Shown here in pieces: positions 1 to 8,042 of a stretch of DNA of 63,782 bases. Position 1 is the stretch's first letter. Each line of letters starts with the position of its first letter. The translations under genes were made by a program, and so were the position numbers. The notes under the pieces were generated by a model. The model ran no database searches and had not been told where the DNA came from. It worked only from the letters and a program-made list of their open reading frames with translations. The DNA is from Schnuerera sp. xch1 (GTDB lineage: Bacteria; Bacillota; Clostridia; Tissierellales; Tepidimicrobiaceae), in NCBI RefSeq assembly GCF_019931165.1, contig NZ_JAIOUP010000014.1:1-63782 (forward strand), in the 5' to 3' direction.

Positions 1-983
1 TAATTGCTAGAGGATATCATGAAAGATATGGAGAAAGTCATGCAGAGGCCAATGCAATAAATAGCGCAGATCAAGATCTTTCTGAGGCTACTATGTATGT
101 TACTTTAGAACCTTGTTCTCACTTTGGAAAGACTCCACCTTGTGCAAATACAATAGTGGAAAGTGGAATAAAAAGAGTAGTAGTAGCTATGGAGGATCCT
201 AATCCTATAGTTTCAGGAAAGGGATTAGAAATATTAATGGAGAACGGAGTAGAAGTGAAAGTAGGAGTTCTAAGAGAAAAAGCAGAAAGGTTAAATGAAA
301 TATTTATTAAGTATATAAAGACTAAAAGGCCTTTCACTATTTTGAAAGCTGGGATGAGCTTAGATGGGAAAATAGCTACACATACAGGTGAATCAAGGTG
401 GATAACAGGTAAAAGTTCAAGAGAATATGGGCATCTATTGAGACAGAAAGTTTCTGCCATATTAGTAGGAATAAATACAGTAATAATGGATAATCCCATG
501 TTGAATACAAGATTAGATAAAATTCAATGCAAGGATCCACTAAAAATAGTATTAGATAGTCACGGTAAAACACCTCTTACATCGAACGTGCTAACTAGAA
601 ATCCTATCAATACTATTATTGCAGTAACAAATCTTGCCCCTGATGAAAATATTAAGGCTTTTAAAAAGAGAGGAGCGGATGTAATAGTAACTACAGCTAG
701 TCATGGAAAAGTGGATTTGCAATTTCTTATGGAGGAATTAGGAAGAAGAAAAATTGATAGCTTACTCATTGAAGGAGGCGGGGAAGTAAACTTTGGCTTT
801 TTAAAACAAAATTTAGTAGACAAAGCTGTATTTTTTGTTGCTCCCAAAATCATAGGAGGTTTAAATGCTAAGACTCCTGTTGAAGGACAGGGAATAGCAT
901 ATATGAAGGATGTCATAAACTTACAGGATGTACAGATATCTAATGTTGGCCAGGATATAATGATTGAAGGTTATATAAAGTAA
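1..983 (+). CDS. ribD: Riboflavin biosynthesis protein RibD (deaminase/reductase), 5' end outside window
   Basis: Bifunctional enzyme of riboflavin synthesis: it deaminates the pyrimidine formed from GTP and then reduces its ribosyl side chain with NADPH. The frame is open from base 3, upstream of the first ATG at 93, and encodes the zinc motif HAE and then PCSHFGKTPPC, so the gene begins before the window and ATG 93 is internal. The C-terminal reductase domain (RibD_C) follows, with KAGMSLDGKIAT and LLIEGGGEVNFGFL. It is the first visible gene of the ribD-ribE-ribBA-ribH operon, 13 bp before ribE. Any FMN riboswitch would lie outside the window. The identification is secure. Confidence 0.97.
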   Translation, partial: IARGYHERYGESHAEANAINSADQDLSEATMYVTLEPCSHFGKTPPCANTIVESGIKRVVVAMEDPNPIVSGKGLEILMENGVEVKVGVLREKAERLNEIFIKYIKTKRPFTILKAGMSLDGKIATHTGESRWITGKSSREYGHLLRQKVSAILVGINTVIMDNPMLNTRLDKIQCKDPLKIVLDSHGKTPLTSNVLTRNPINTIIAVTNLAPDENIKAFKKRGADVIVTTASHGKVDLQFLMEELGRRKIDSLLIEGGGEVNFGFLKQNLVDKAVFFVAPKIIGGLNAKTPVEGQGIAYMKDVINLQDVQISNVGQDIMIEGYIK

Positions 984-996
984 AGGAAGTGATGAA

Positions 997-1644
997 ATGT
1001 TTACAGGGCTTATAGAAGAAGTAGGGAAGGTATTGGATATAGTCGTGAAGAATGATATTTGGACTATTACTATTGAGTGTGAGAAGATAGTTAACAACAT
1101 TTCCATAGGGGATAGCGTAGCAGTAAATGGAGTTTGTTTAACTGTAAAAGAATTCAACAGTAATTCATTTAAGGTAGATGTAATGGCTGAAACTATAAGG
1201 AAAACAAATATTAAATTTTTGAAGATAGATAGCAAAGTAAATTTAGAAAGAGCATTAAGAGTTGGAGATAGATTAGGAGGGCATATGGTGTCTGGGCATA
1301 TAGATGGAATTGGTGTTATAGAAGGATTTGAAAAAGAAGGAGATGCTATACAGGTAAGCGTATCTGCTACTGGAGGAATATTAAAGTATGTAGTTTATAA
1401 GGGCTCTGTTGCCATAGACGGGATTAGTCTCACTGTAAATTATGTAGATGATGAAATATTCAAGGTTTCTATAATTCCTCATACTAAAGAAGTTACTACA
1501 TTAACTAAGAAAAAGGTAAAGGATTTAGTTAATATTGAATGTGATGTAGTTGGAAAATACATTGAAAAATTTTTGAAGTATAAAGACGTTGAGGATGAAA
1601 GTAGTATAGATATGAAATTACTAAAAGAAAATGGATTTATATAG
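997..1644 (+). CDS. ribE: Riboflavin synthase, alpha subunit
   Basis: Converts two molecules of 6,7-dimethyl-8-ribityllumazine into riboflavin and a pyrimidine that is recycled; cytoplasmic. The 215-residue length is normal. It starts with the family signature [12 protein letters not shown] and has two lumazine-binding beta-barrel repeats (about residues 1-95 and 96-190); the second starts near [12 protein letters not shown]. The start is ATG after AAAGGAAGTGA. It lies between ribD and ribBA with 11-13 bp gaps, so it is co-transcribed. The symbol ribE follows the Bacillus-type and E. coli ribE/ribC usage for riboflavin synthase. Confidence 0.97.
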   Translation: MFTGLIEEVGKVLDIVVKNDIWTITIECEKIVNNISIGDSVAVNGVCLTVKEFNSNSFKVDVMAETIRKTNIKFLKIDSKVNLERALRVGDRLGGHMVSGHIDGIGVIEGFEKEGDAIQVSVSATGGILKYVVYKGSVAIDGISLTVNYVDDEIFKVSIIPHTKEVTTLTKKKVKDLVNIECDVVGKYIEKFLKYKDVEDESSIDMKLLKENGFI

Positions 1645-1655
1645 GAGGAGATAAA

Positions 1656-2858
1656 ATGGCCAAATTTAATACCATAGAAGAAGCACTAGAAGAATTAAGA
1701 AATGGTAATTTTGTAATAGTTGTAGATGATAAGGATAGGGAAAATGAGGGAGATTTAATATTAGCAGCAGAAAAGGTTACAGATGAAAAGATAAACTTTA
1801 TGATTAAATATGCTAGAGGTCTTGTATGTATGCCTATAGTTGAAGAGAGGCTAAAGGAGCTTAATATAGATCAAATGGTAAACGAAAATACGGATAATCA
1901 TGAAACAGCTTTTACCGTTTCTATTGATTATAAGGATACTACTACAGGCATTTCAGCTAAGGAAAGAGCATTAACTATAAAAAAGGTATTGGATTCAAAT
2001 GTATGTGCTGATGACTTCAAACGTCCTGGACATGTTTTTCCACTTAAAGGCCGAGAAGGCGGTGTATTAAAAAGAGCAGGGCATACAGAGGCTGCTATTG
2101 ATCTTGCAAGACTAGCAGGTTTATATCCTGCAGGAGTGATATGTGAGATAACAAATGAAGATGGAACAATGGCAAGAGTTCCACAGCTTATGGAATATGC
2201 AACAAAGTTTGATATTAAGATAATAACCATTGCAGATTTGATAGGTTATAGAAGAAAAAATGAAATTTTAGTAACAAAGATTTCAGAAGCGAAATTACCT
2301 ACTGCCTATGGTAATTTTAATATTGCAGGATATGTGAACAAGATAAATGGAGAACATCATGTTGCACTATATAGAGGAGATATTAGGAAAGATGAACCAA
2401 TACTTGTAAGAGTTCATTCTGAATGTTTGACAGGAGATGTATTTGGTTCATTAAGATGTGATTGTGGAGAACAACTTCATGAGGCATTGAGGAGAATAAG
2501 TGAAGAAGGAAAAGGAATATTATTATACATGAGACAGGAAGGTAGAGGAATAGGCTTAATAAATAAGATAAAGGCATATGGACTTCAAGATAGGGGAATG
2601 GACACAGTTGAGGCCAATTTAGCCTTAGGATATCCAGAAGATTTACGAGATTATGGAATAGGTGCTCAAATATTATCAGATCTTGGGGCGAGGAAGATAA
2701 AGCTAATGACCAATAATCCTAAAAAAATTCATGGATTATCTGGCTATGGATTGGAAGTTATTGAAAGAATTCCTATAGAAATAGATCCTAATGAAAAAGA
2801 CTATTTTTATTTGAAGACTAAAAAGAACAAGATGGGGCATATATTAAACATAAAATAA
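1656..2858 (+). CDS. ribBA: Bifunctional 3,4-dihydroxy-2-butanone-4-phosphate synthase / GTP cyclohydrolase II
   Basis: Makes both precursors of the lumazine: the four-carbon unit from ribulose 5-phosphate (N-terminal half) and the pyrimidine from GTP (C-terminal half). Residues 1-200 are RibB, with [15 protein letters not shown] and the later [16 protein letters not shown] segment. Residues about 205-400 are RibA, with the zinc cysteines in [18 protein letters not shown] and the GTP-site segment RQEGRGIGL. At 400 residues the length matches full fusions. An ideal AGGAGG lies 7 bp before the ATG. Third gene visible in the operon. Confidence 0.97.
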   Translation: MAKFNTIEEALEELRNGNFVIVVDDKDRENEGDLILAAEKVTDEKINFMIKYARGLVCMPIVEERLKELNIDQMVNENTDNHETAFTVSIDYKDTTTGISAKERALTIKKVLDSNVCADDFKRPGHVFPLKGREGGVLKRAGHTEAAIDLARLAGLYPAGVICEITNEDGTMARVPQLMEYATKFDIKIITIADLIGYRRKNEILVTKISEAKLPTAYGNFNIAGYVNKINGEHHVALYRGDIRKDEPILVRVHSECLTGDVFGSLRCDCGEQLHEALRRISEEGKGILLYMRQEGRGIGLINKIKAYGLQDRGMDTVEANLALGYPEDLRDYGIGAQILSDLGARKIKLMTNNPKKIHGLSGYGLEVIERIPIEIDPNEKDYFYLKTKKNKMGHILNIK

Positions 2859-2871
2859 GGAGGATGAAATT

Positions 2872-3336
2872 ATGAAAACTTATGAAGGAAAATTGATAGC
2901 AGAAGGCTTGAAGTTTGCTGTTGTAGTAGGAAGGTTTAATGAATTCATTGGAAGTAAATTATTATCTGGAGCTATAGATGGATTAGAAAGACATGGAGCT
3001 AAAGAAGAGGATATAGAAATTGCTTGGGTTCCTGGAGCCTTTGAAATTCCATTAATTGCAAAGAAATTAGCCAAATCCAATAAATATGATGCTGTCATCT
3101 GTCTTGGCGCTGTGATTAGAGGCTCAACTCCTCATTTTGATTATGTATCTAATGAAGTATCAAAGGGAATAGCAAATATTTCACTAGATACGGAAATACC
3201 AGTTATATTTGGAATATTAACAACAGATAATATTGAACAGGCTATTGAAAGAGCAGGAACTAAAAGTGGAAATAAGGGCTATGATGCAGCAATTACGGCG
3301 ATAGAGGTGGCAAATTTATTAAAAAATATAGAATAA
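2872..3336 (+). CDS. ribH: 6,7-dimethyl-8-ribityllumazine synthase
   Basis: Condenses the ribityl pyrimidine with dihydroxybutanone phosphate to form the lumazine; forms oligomeric capsids or pentamers. The 154-residue protein carries the expected blocks [34 protein letters not shown] (phosphate loop and catalytic His) and the C-terminal [21 protein letters not shown] precedes the ATG. It is the last gene of the rib operon, and an intrinsic terminator follows directly. Confidence 0.97.
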   Translation: MKTYEGKLIAEGLKFAVVVGRFNEFIGSKLLSGAIDGLERHGAKEEDIEIAWVPGAFEIPLIAKKLAKSNKYDAVICLGAVIRGSTPHFDYVSNEVSKGIANISLDTEIPVIFGILTTDNIEQAIERAGTKSGNKGYDAAITAIEVANLLKNIE

Positions 3337-3368
3337 AAATAGGAGCAGAAAATCTGCTCCTATTTTTG
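3336..3368. terminator. Bidirectional intrinsic terminator of rib operon and DUF3787 gene
   Basis: A 9-bp inverted repeat, AGGAGCAGA / TCTGCTCCT, with an AAA loop is flanked by an A-run on the left and a T-run on the right, so it can end transcription from ribH on the plus strand and from the small convergent gene on the minus strand. The stop codon of the minus-strand gene lies inside the right arm. Confidence 0.88.
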
Positions 3369-3536
3369 ATTCTCTTCAACCCATTCCTTTGCCCTTACTA
3401 CTCCTTCTAATGTTGGAATCGGAACTCTTGATTCAGGTTGTAAATTTTTAATATCATAATAAGCTGCATATCTTTGTTCTTCAATTGGAATTGACATTTT
3501 TTTCTGTTTAAATTTGTTATCTATTTTTTTATTCAC
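3360..3536 (-). CDS. Small DUF3787-type (CDIF630_02480-like) spore surface protein
   Basis: A 58-residue ORF read on the minus strand, starting with GTG after an ideal GGGAGG. The protein has a Lys-rich start (KKIDNKFKQKK), then MSIPIEEQRYAAYYDIK, SRVPIPTLEGVVRAKEWV and the end EENQK. This layout (PIExQ, aromatic/Ala patch, P-x-S-x-V-x-IP, AKEWVxENQK) is what I recall for DUF3787, a clostridial family annotated as spore surface proteins. It converges on ribH and shares its terminator. The family call comes from memory of the motif; the reading frame, start and ribosome site are directly visible. Confidence 0.75.
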   Translation of the reverse strand: MNKKIDNKFKQKKMSIPIEEQRYAAYYDIKNLQPESRVPIPTLEGVVRAKEWVEENQK

Positions 3537-3646
3537 TTAAATCCTCCCAACGGAAAAGGTTTATTAATAGTATTTACCGAATTAAATAAAATATGTTACA
3601 CTTATATGGAAAGAATAATAATGAAATGCTTTTAGGAGATGATTAT

Positions 3647-4237
3647 ATGATAAAGGATGGACTAAAAAGAGACATCGAATTTATAGTGGAATTGGATAAG
3701 ATGAAATCTATATTAAGGCAAACCAATTTAATAGATAAATCAAGAAGGGAAGATGATGCTGAGCATTCTTGGCATATATCTGTAATGGCAATGGTTCTTT
3801 CAGAATATGCCAATGAAAATATAGACGTTTGTAAAGTAATTAAAATGTTATTAGTTCATGATTTAGTGGAAATATATGCTGGAGATACTTTCTGCTATGA
3901 TGTGGAAGGAAATAAAAGCAAAAAGAAAAGAGAACTGGAAGCAGCAGATAAAATATATGGAATGTTGAAAGAGGACAAAGGTCAAGAATTGAGAAATCTA
4001 TGGGACGAATTTGAAGAAATGAAGACAAAAGAAGCATTATTTGCAGCAGCTATGGATAGGCTACAACCACTTTTTAGCAATTACTATTCTGATGGTGGTA
4101 CTTGGAAAAAATTTAATGTTACAAAAGCAGAAGTGTATAAAAGAATTGCCCCAATAGAAAAGGCTTCAGATGAGCTTTGGGAGTTCACAACAAATATGAT
4201 AGAAGATGCAATTAAGAAAGGATACATAAAAGAGTGA
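3647..4237 (+). CDS. HD-domain phosphohydrolase (HDDC2/YfbR-like 5'-deoxynucleotidase)
   Basis: A 196-residue HD-superfamily metal-dependent phosphohydrolase, probably acting on nucleoside monophosphates. Metal ligands are in EDDAEHSWHISVM (first His), LLVHDLVEIYAGDT (the HD pair) and the later AMDRLQPLF Asp. The ATG at 3647 is chosen because AGGAG lies 8 bp upstream; an in-frame ATG at 3593 has no ribosome site. It stands alone between the riboflavin and methionine regions. The exact substrate cannot be read from the sequence. Confidence 0.82.
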   Translation: MIKDGLKRDIEFIVELDKMKSILRQTNLIDKSRREDDAEHSWHISVMAMVLSEYANENIDVCKVIKMLLVHDLVEIYAGDTFCYDVEGNKSKKKRELEAADKIYGMLKEDKGQELRNLWDEFEEMKTKEALFAAAMDRLQPLFSNYYSDGGTWKKFNVTKAEVYKRIAPIEKASDELWEFTTNMIEDAIKKGYIKE

Positions 4238-4265
4238 CAATGTAGGTTTGATAAAAAGTGCGTAA

Positions 4266-4301
4266 TACTTTGGTGGTGAGTCGCGGCTCACCACCAAAGT
4301 A
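4266..4301. terminator. GC-rich perfect hairpin between convergent HD gene and metQ
   Basis: A perfect stem of about 15 bp, TACTTTGGTGGTGAG / CTCACCACCAAAGTA, encloses the loop TCGCGG. It sits between the convergent HD hydrolase and metQ genes, where a shared terminator is expected, but neither side has a clean T-run. It may be a weak bidirectional terminator or a dispersed palindromic element. Confidence 0.5.
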
Positions 4302-4316
4302 CGACTTATAATCCCA

Positions 4317-5114
4317 CTAAAATGCTGGTATCACTGCGCCTTCATAATTTTCTTCAATAAATTCTCTTACCTTTTCGCTTTGCAAAGTTTCCAAAAGTTT
4401 AGCGAATTTTTCCTCATTTTCTTCACCGTTTCTTACAGCTATTATATTAGCATATGGAGAATCCTTATCTTCTAAAAGAATAGAATCTTCTGCGGGAACT
4501 AATCCTGCTGAAAGTGCGAAGTTTCCATTAATAATTGCCGCATCTACATCTTCTACAATTCTAGGAATTTGAGCGGCTTCTAATGAAGTAAATTTCAAAT
4601 TCTTCGGATTTTCTACTATGTCATTTTCTGTCGCTAATGTTCCTGCATCTTTATTTAATGTAATAAGTCCCGCCTGTTCAAGAAGAATCAGTGCTCTACC
4701 GCCATTGGTAGCATCATTTGGAACTATGATTTCTGAGCCATCTTCTAAATCATCTATGGATTCATATTTTGAAGAATATAGTCCCAGTGGTTCTATGTGT
4801 ACTGCTCCAATTGATACTATATCTATATTATTTTCTTTTTTAAAATTATTCATATAATCCTTATGCTGAAAGAAGTTAGCATCTAAGTCACCATCAGTTA
4901 GGGCCATATTTGGTGTAACATAATCGGTAAATTCAATTATTTCAATTTCTATTCCTTTGTCTTTCAAATCATCCACAATAAAATCTATAATTTGTCCATG
5001 AGGCTCTGGAGTCACTCCTATTTTGATTGTATTTTCTGTAGTTTCAGTTCCATTGCATCCTGTAAAGGTAAAAGTTAGTACTATAATTAAGACTAATGAA
5101 GCAAATTTTTTCAT
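4317..5114 (-). CDS. metQ: Methionine ABC transporter, substrate-binding lipoprotein MetQ
   Basis: Captures methionine outside the cell and delivers it to MetNI. The 265-residue protein has a lipoprotein signal peptide ending in the lipobox FTGC (Cys about residue 20), then the NlpA/MetQ family blocks KIGVTPEPHGQI, DANFFQHKDYM, VPNDATNGGRALILLE and the C-terminal region with a conserved Asn for ligand binding. The ATG follows TAAGGAGGAATTAAT. It is the last gene of the metN-metI-metQ operon, 12 bp after metI, behind the SAM-I riboswitch. Confidence 0.95.
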   Translation of the reverse strand: MKKFASLVLIIVLTFTFTGCNGTETTENTIKIGVTPEPHGQIIDFIVDDLKDKGIEIEIIEFTDYVTPNMALTDGDLDANFFQHKDYMNNFKKENNIDIVSIGAVHIEPLGLYSSKYESIDDLEDGSEIIVPNDATNGGRALILLEQAGLITLNKDAGTLATENDIVENPKNLKFTSLEAAQIPRIVEDVDAAIINGNFALSAGLVPAEDSILLEDKDSPYANIIAVRNGEENEEKFAKLLETLQSEKVREFIEENYEGAVIPAF

Positions 5115-5126
5115 ATTAATTCCTCC

Positions 5127-5768
5127 TTATTTTTTATTAATATTTAATGATAACCTATTTCCTAAAAACTGTATTCCCTGTACCAGAACTATTATTATAG
5201 CTACTGATATTATCATTACATCGGTTTGGAACCTGTATAATCCATATCTAATAGCCACATCACCTAAACCTCCACCACCAATGGCTCCAGCCATTGCTGA
5301 ATATCCAACTAAATTTATAATGGTAGTAGTTATGCCCAATATAAGGGAAGGCATGGATTCTGGTATAAGTACTTTAAATATGATTTCAGTTACACTAGCT
5401 CCCATAGCTAGGCTTGATTCAATTATTCCCTTGTCCACCTCTTTTAAAGAACCTTCAATTATTCTTGCTACAAAAGGGGCCGCAGCAATTGATAGAGGTA
5501 CAATAGTTGCTGTTGTACCAATGGTCTTTCCCACGATTATCTTTGATAGTGGGAATAGTAAAATCATAAGTATAATAAAAGGGAATGAACGCAATATATT
5601 TATGATTCCATTTAAAATTCTATTCAATTGTAGCTTTTCCCATATATTGTTCTTTTCAGTAACAACCAGTAGAACTCCTAAAGGTAACCCTAATAATAAT
5701 GAAAAAATTGTAGAAAAGAATACCATATATAATGTTTCCAATAGAGCAGGAACAATCAATTCAGCCAT
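5127..5768 (-). CDS. metI: Methionine ABC transporter permease MetI
   Basis: Membrane permease of the methionine importer; 213 residues with about five hydrophobic segments. The ABC coupling loop with the EAA-type sequence is visible around SSLAMGASVTEIIFKVLIPESM. The family-typical GAIGGGGLGDVAIRYGLYRF follows near the C-terminus. Its ATG lies immediately after the metN stop codon, and GAGGTGATATAA supplies the ribosome site inside the metN 3' end, which suggests translational coupling. Confidence 0.95.
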   Translation of the reverse strand: MAELIVPALLETLYMVFFSTIFSLLLGLPLGVLLVVTEKNNIWEKLQLNRILNGIINILRSFPFIILMILLFPLSKIIVGKTIGTTATIVPLSIAAAPFVARIIEGSLKEVDKGIIESSLAMGASVTEIIFKVLIPESMPSLILGITTTIINLVGYSAMAGAIGGGGLGDVAIRYGLYRFQTDVMIISVAIIIVLVQGIQFLGNRLSLNINKK

Positions 5769-6776
5769 TTATATCACCTCCACATTTATACTCTTATTAT
5801 TTAAATATTTGATAGCATCATTTACTTCACCATCTTCACCTTGTATTTCAAGGATTAGATGTCCTATACTTGTACTCATTAACTTATTTATATTCCCAGA
5901 CAATATGTTTACCTGTATGTTAAAATTTTTAATCATATTGGATACTATGGGTTCTTTTGCGTTATCTTCAGAGTACCCTAGTCTAACTATAGTGCCTTTA
6001 AAGTCAAAAGGATTTATAATTTCGTTCTTAATATTTGATTTTAATCCACTGATAAAATCCATAGCAGTTTGAGTTTTTGGGTTTTTGAACAATTCTTCTA
6101 CTGTATTTATCTCTATTATCTTCCCATCTTCAATTATTGCCACCTTATCACATATATCCTTTATGACCTCCATCTGATGTGTAATAAGTACTATAGTTAA
6201 TCCAAACTCTTTTCTTATCTTATTAAGTAACTTCAGGATTGATCTCGTTGTCTTAGGATCCAATGCAGAAGTGCCTTCATCACTCAACAGTATCTTTGGA
6301 TTATTAGCTAGTGCTCTTGCAATAGCTACTCTTTGTTTTTGTCCACCACTTAACTGCGATGGATAAGCGTATTTTTTGTCTTTCAGTTCTACATATTCTA
6401 AAAGTGTATTTACCCTTGAATTGATTTTATCTTTGGACAGACCTTCTAATTCCAGAGGAAATGCAATATTTTTGTAAACTGTTTTTTGTGATAACAAATT
6501 AAAATGTTGAAAAATCATTCCAATACTTTTTCTTAATTGATTTAAACTTTTTTTATCAAAAGTAGTGATATCCTTTTCTTCAATGAAAATGTTACCTTCT
6601 GTAGGTTCTTCTAACCTGTTTAAGCAACGAATCAAAGTTGATTTGCCTGCTCCACTTAACCCAATTATTCCAAATATTTCATCTTTATTTATCTGAAGGT
6701 TAATATTGCTTATAGCTTCTATTTTAGTACTTCCATTGCTGAAACTTTTAGATAAATTTTTAATTTTAATCAACAA
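5769..6776 (-). CDS. metN: Methionine ABC transporter ATPase MetN
   Basis: ATPase of the methionine importer, 335 residues. Walker A GLSGAGKST, signature LSGGQKQRVAIARA and Walker B ILLSDEGTSALDP are present; the usual CDEAT is SDEGT here, which keeps the catalytic Glu. The C-terminal 90 residues (from about KGTIVRLGY) are the NIL domain that senses intracellular methionine. The start is a TTG (two tandem TTG codons) after AGGGGGA. First gene of the operon, directly downstream of the SAM-I riboswitch and its terminator. Confidence 0.95.
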   Translation of the reverse strand: MLIKIKNLSKSFSNGSTKIEAISNINLQINKDEIFGIIGLSGAGKSTLIRCLNRLEEPTEGNIFIEEKDITTFDKKSLNQLRKSIGMIFQHFNLLSQKTVYKNIAFPLELEGLSKDKINSRVNTLLEYVELKDKKYAYPSQLSGGQKQRVAIARALANNPKILLSDEGTSALDPKTTRSILKLLNKIRKEFGLTIVLITHQMEVIKDICDKVAIIEDGKIIEINTVEELFKNPKTQTAMDFISGLKSNIKNEIINPFDFKGTIVRLGYSEDNAKEPIVSNMIKNFNIQVNILSGNINKLMSTSIGHLILEIQGEDGEVNDAIKYLNNKSINVEVI

Positions 6777-6802
6777 ATATTCCCCCTTATGTCAAATAGG
6801 TA

Positions 6803-6832
6803 ATAAAAAAACCTCTATAAAATATAGAGGTT
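6803..6832 (-). terminator. Second, U-rich hairpin of the metNIQ leader
   Basis: On the minus strand, AACCTCTATA / TATAGAGGTT forms a 10-bp stem closed by a short loop and followed by a run of T. It lies between the riboswitch hairpin (6841-6864) and the metN ribosome site, so it looks like a back-up terminator. Both hairpins use the same AACCTCT core, which suggests a local duplication. Confidence 0.75.
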
Positions 6833-6840
6833 AAATAATA

Positions 6841-6975
6841 AAACCTCTTATAAGAAAGAGGTTTGTTCTCTTTCTTATCTCTCGACATCGATACAATGTC
6901 GCTGGATTTAGCACCTTGCACATACAGGTTGCCGGGTTTCATAGGGCCAGTCCCTCCACCACTCTTGATAAGAGC
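6841..6975 (-). promoter_or_regulatory. SAM-I (S-box) riboswitch with terminator hairpin, controls metNIQ
   Basis: Reading the minus strand from 6975, the SAM-I core is clear: a P1 5' strand CTCTTATC, AGAGTGGTGGAGGGACTGGC, CCTATGAAACCCGGCAACC, GGTGCTAAATCC and the P1 3' strand GATAAGAAAGAG. Switching can be read: ATAAGAAAGAG of P1 is perfectly complementary (11 bp) to CTCTTTCTTAT of the following hairpin (6841-6864). Without SAM the antiterminator forms; with SAM P1 forms and the hairpin is released to terminate. This is the known OFF logic for methionine transport genes, which fits metNIQ downstream. Confidence 0.96.
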
Positions 6976-7055
6976 GTATTATTAATTTTGTTATTAAAAT
7001 ATATTTTAATACTAATATTATTATTTGTCAAATATCTTCGTAATCATACAAATAC

Positions 7056-7319
7056 TTATTCAAGTTTATTTTCTATAATATTTTGAACTTCTTGAGGAGT
7101 ACTGCCTTTTGCTTCAATAATTGGTACAGGTGGATTATTGCTATCTCCTTCTCTATAACCTAAATTATCTAAACCTGAAACAACAACAGCTTTGTATTGA
7201 TCTGAAGTTATATTTTTTAAATTGCTATTTTTATATAAAGTATGAACATCATATCCAGCACTTTTTAAATGTTCGATATATGGTGTTAAAGTATTTTCAA
7301 CTACTACTTTATTTTTCAT
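7056..7319 (-). CDS. YkuS-like UPF0180 family small protein
   Basis: An 87-residue cytosolic protein of unknown function resembling B. subtilis YkuS (UPF0180). Visible pattern: an N-terminal VVVENTLTPYIEHLKSAGYDVHTL, the central KAVVVSGLDNLGYR, and VPIIEAKGSTPQEVQNIIENKL. The ATG follows CGGAGGTGAAAAG. It is transcribed away from the two small coat-like genes, and its divergent promoter shares the 7320-7454 gap with them. The family resemblance is good, but no function is established. Confidence 0.75.
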   Translation of the reverse strand: MKNKVVVENTLTPYIEHLKSAGYDVHTLYKNSNLKNITSDQYKAVVVSGLDNLGYREGDSNNPPVPIIEAKGSTPQEVQNIIENKLE

Positions 7320-7454
7320 CTTTTCACCTCCGTTTAAGATTAGTATTTCCTTATTTTAAGATAATATTTATCAGTTTTTTTCCATGAATAAATTGAAATT
7401 TAAGAGACAAAATATTTAATGTAGTTTAAATAAATTAATGAAAGGAGTAATTTT

Positions 7455-7664
7455 ATGGCACTTAAGAATACCATTAATTTAGGAAATATTAATCAAATGG
7501 AGCTACAACATGTACGAGAAATAGCAAGCCTTCATCAAAATATGGCTACTAAATATAAGGAATTTGCCAATCAATGTCAAGATCAAAAGTTGAAACAAAT
7601 GTTTCAACAATCTGCACAAGATGCTGAAACCACTGCTAGTAGTTTAACAAATTCATTAAAATAG
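7455..7664 (+). CDS. Small helical coat-like protein, probably spore-associated
   Basis: A 69-residue, Gln/Ala-rich, entirely helical protein (core LQHVREIASLHQNMATKYKE and FANQCQDQKLKQMFQQSAQD). It starts with ATG after GAAAGGAG, 11 bp before a CotF-like gene. The heptad-like pattern and the context suggest a partner of the CotF-type coat protein, a ferritin-like two-helix segment, but I cannot assign a named family. It is followed by germination genes on the same strand, which supports a spore role. Confidence 0.6.
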   Translation: MALKNTINLGNINQMELQHVREIASLHQNMATKYKEFANQCQDQKLKQMFQQSAQDAETTASSLTNSLK

Positions 7665-7675
7665 GAGGGAAATAG

Positions 7676-7939
7676 ATGCAAGAAAAAGATATTTTAAATG
7701 ATGCTATTAATACAACTAAAACAGCTTTAAATTGCTATAATACAGCTATAACGGAGAGTGCCAACCAACAATTAAGAAGCACATTACAACAACTAAGAAA
7801 TGAAGCTGAGCAATTCCAATATCAATTATTCCAAACAGCAGAACAAAAAGGATACTATACACCAGCGCCAACAGCTAATGCCAGTGACATGCAACAAGTA
7901 AAATCTGGATTAAACGGTGCAAATACAAAGATGCAATAA
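7676..7939 (+). CDS. CotF-like spore coat protein
   Basis: An 87-residue protein with the CotF-type layout: EKDILNDAINTTKTALNCYN, then ITESANQQLRSTLQQLRNEA, then FQYQLFQTAEQKGYYTPAPT. Coat protein F family members share the DxLxxxK...Y...ES.....LR...L.....QxQYQLFxxMxQKGWY pattern. AGGAGGGAAATAG precedes the ATG. It forms a pair with the preceding 69-residue gene and is followed by a palindrome and the ger operon. Confidence 0.72.
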   Translation: MQEKDILNDAINTTKTALNCYNTAITESANQQLRSTLQQLRNEAEQFQYQLFQTAEQKGYYTPAPTANASDMQQVKSGLNGANTKMQ

Positions 7940-7943
7940 CAAT

Positions 7944-7972
7944 AAATTGGGCAAGTATTTACTTGCCCAATT
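7944..7972 (+). terminator. Hairpin after the coat-like gene pair
   Basis: A perfect 13-bp stem, AATTGGGCAAGTA / TACTTGCCCAATT, with a TT loop lies just after the CotF-like stop codon and 70 bp before the GerA-A start. The downstream tract is only moderately T-rich (TTCATTA), so termination may be partial and allow read-through into the ger operon. Confidence 0.6.
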
Positions 7973-8042
7973 CATTACTACCAAACATAATTATAATAGA
8001 TATGGTTATACTAACTATAAATGTAATATTAAGGATGATTAT

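Noticed and set aside
119-499. 126-codon minus-strand ORF inside ribD
   Set aside because: Antisense shadow of RibD; the plus-strand frame carries all RibD motifs.
5023-6072. 349-codon plus-strand ORF
   Set aside because: Runs antisense across metI and metN, which are certain; Ile/Thr/Pro-rich shadow translation without a ribosome site.
7917-8042. N-terminal extension of the GerA-A gene
   Set aside because: Overlaps the CotF-like gene and the following hairpin; AAGGATGATT is placed for ATG 8043.
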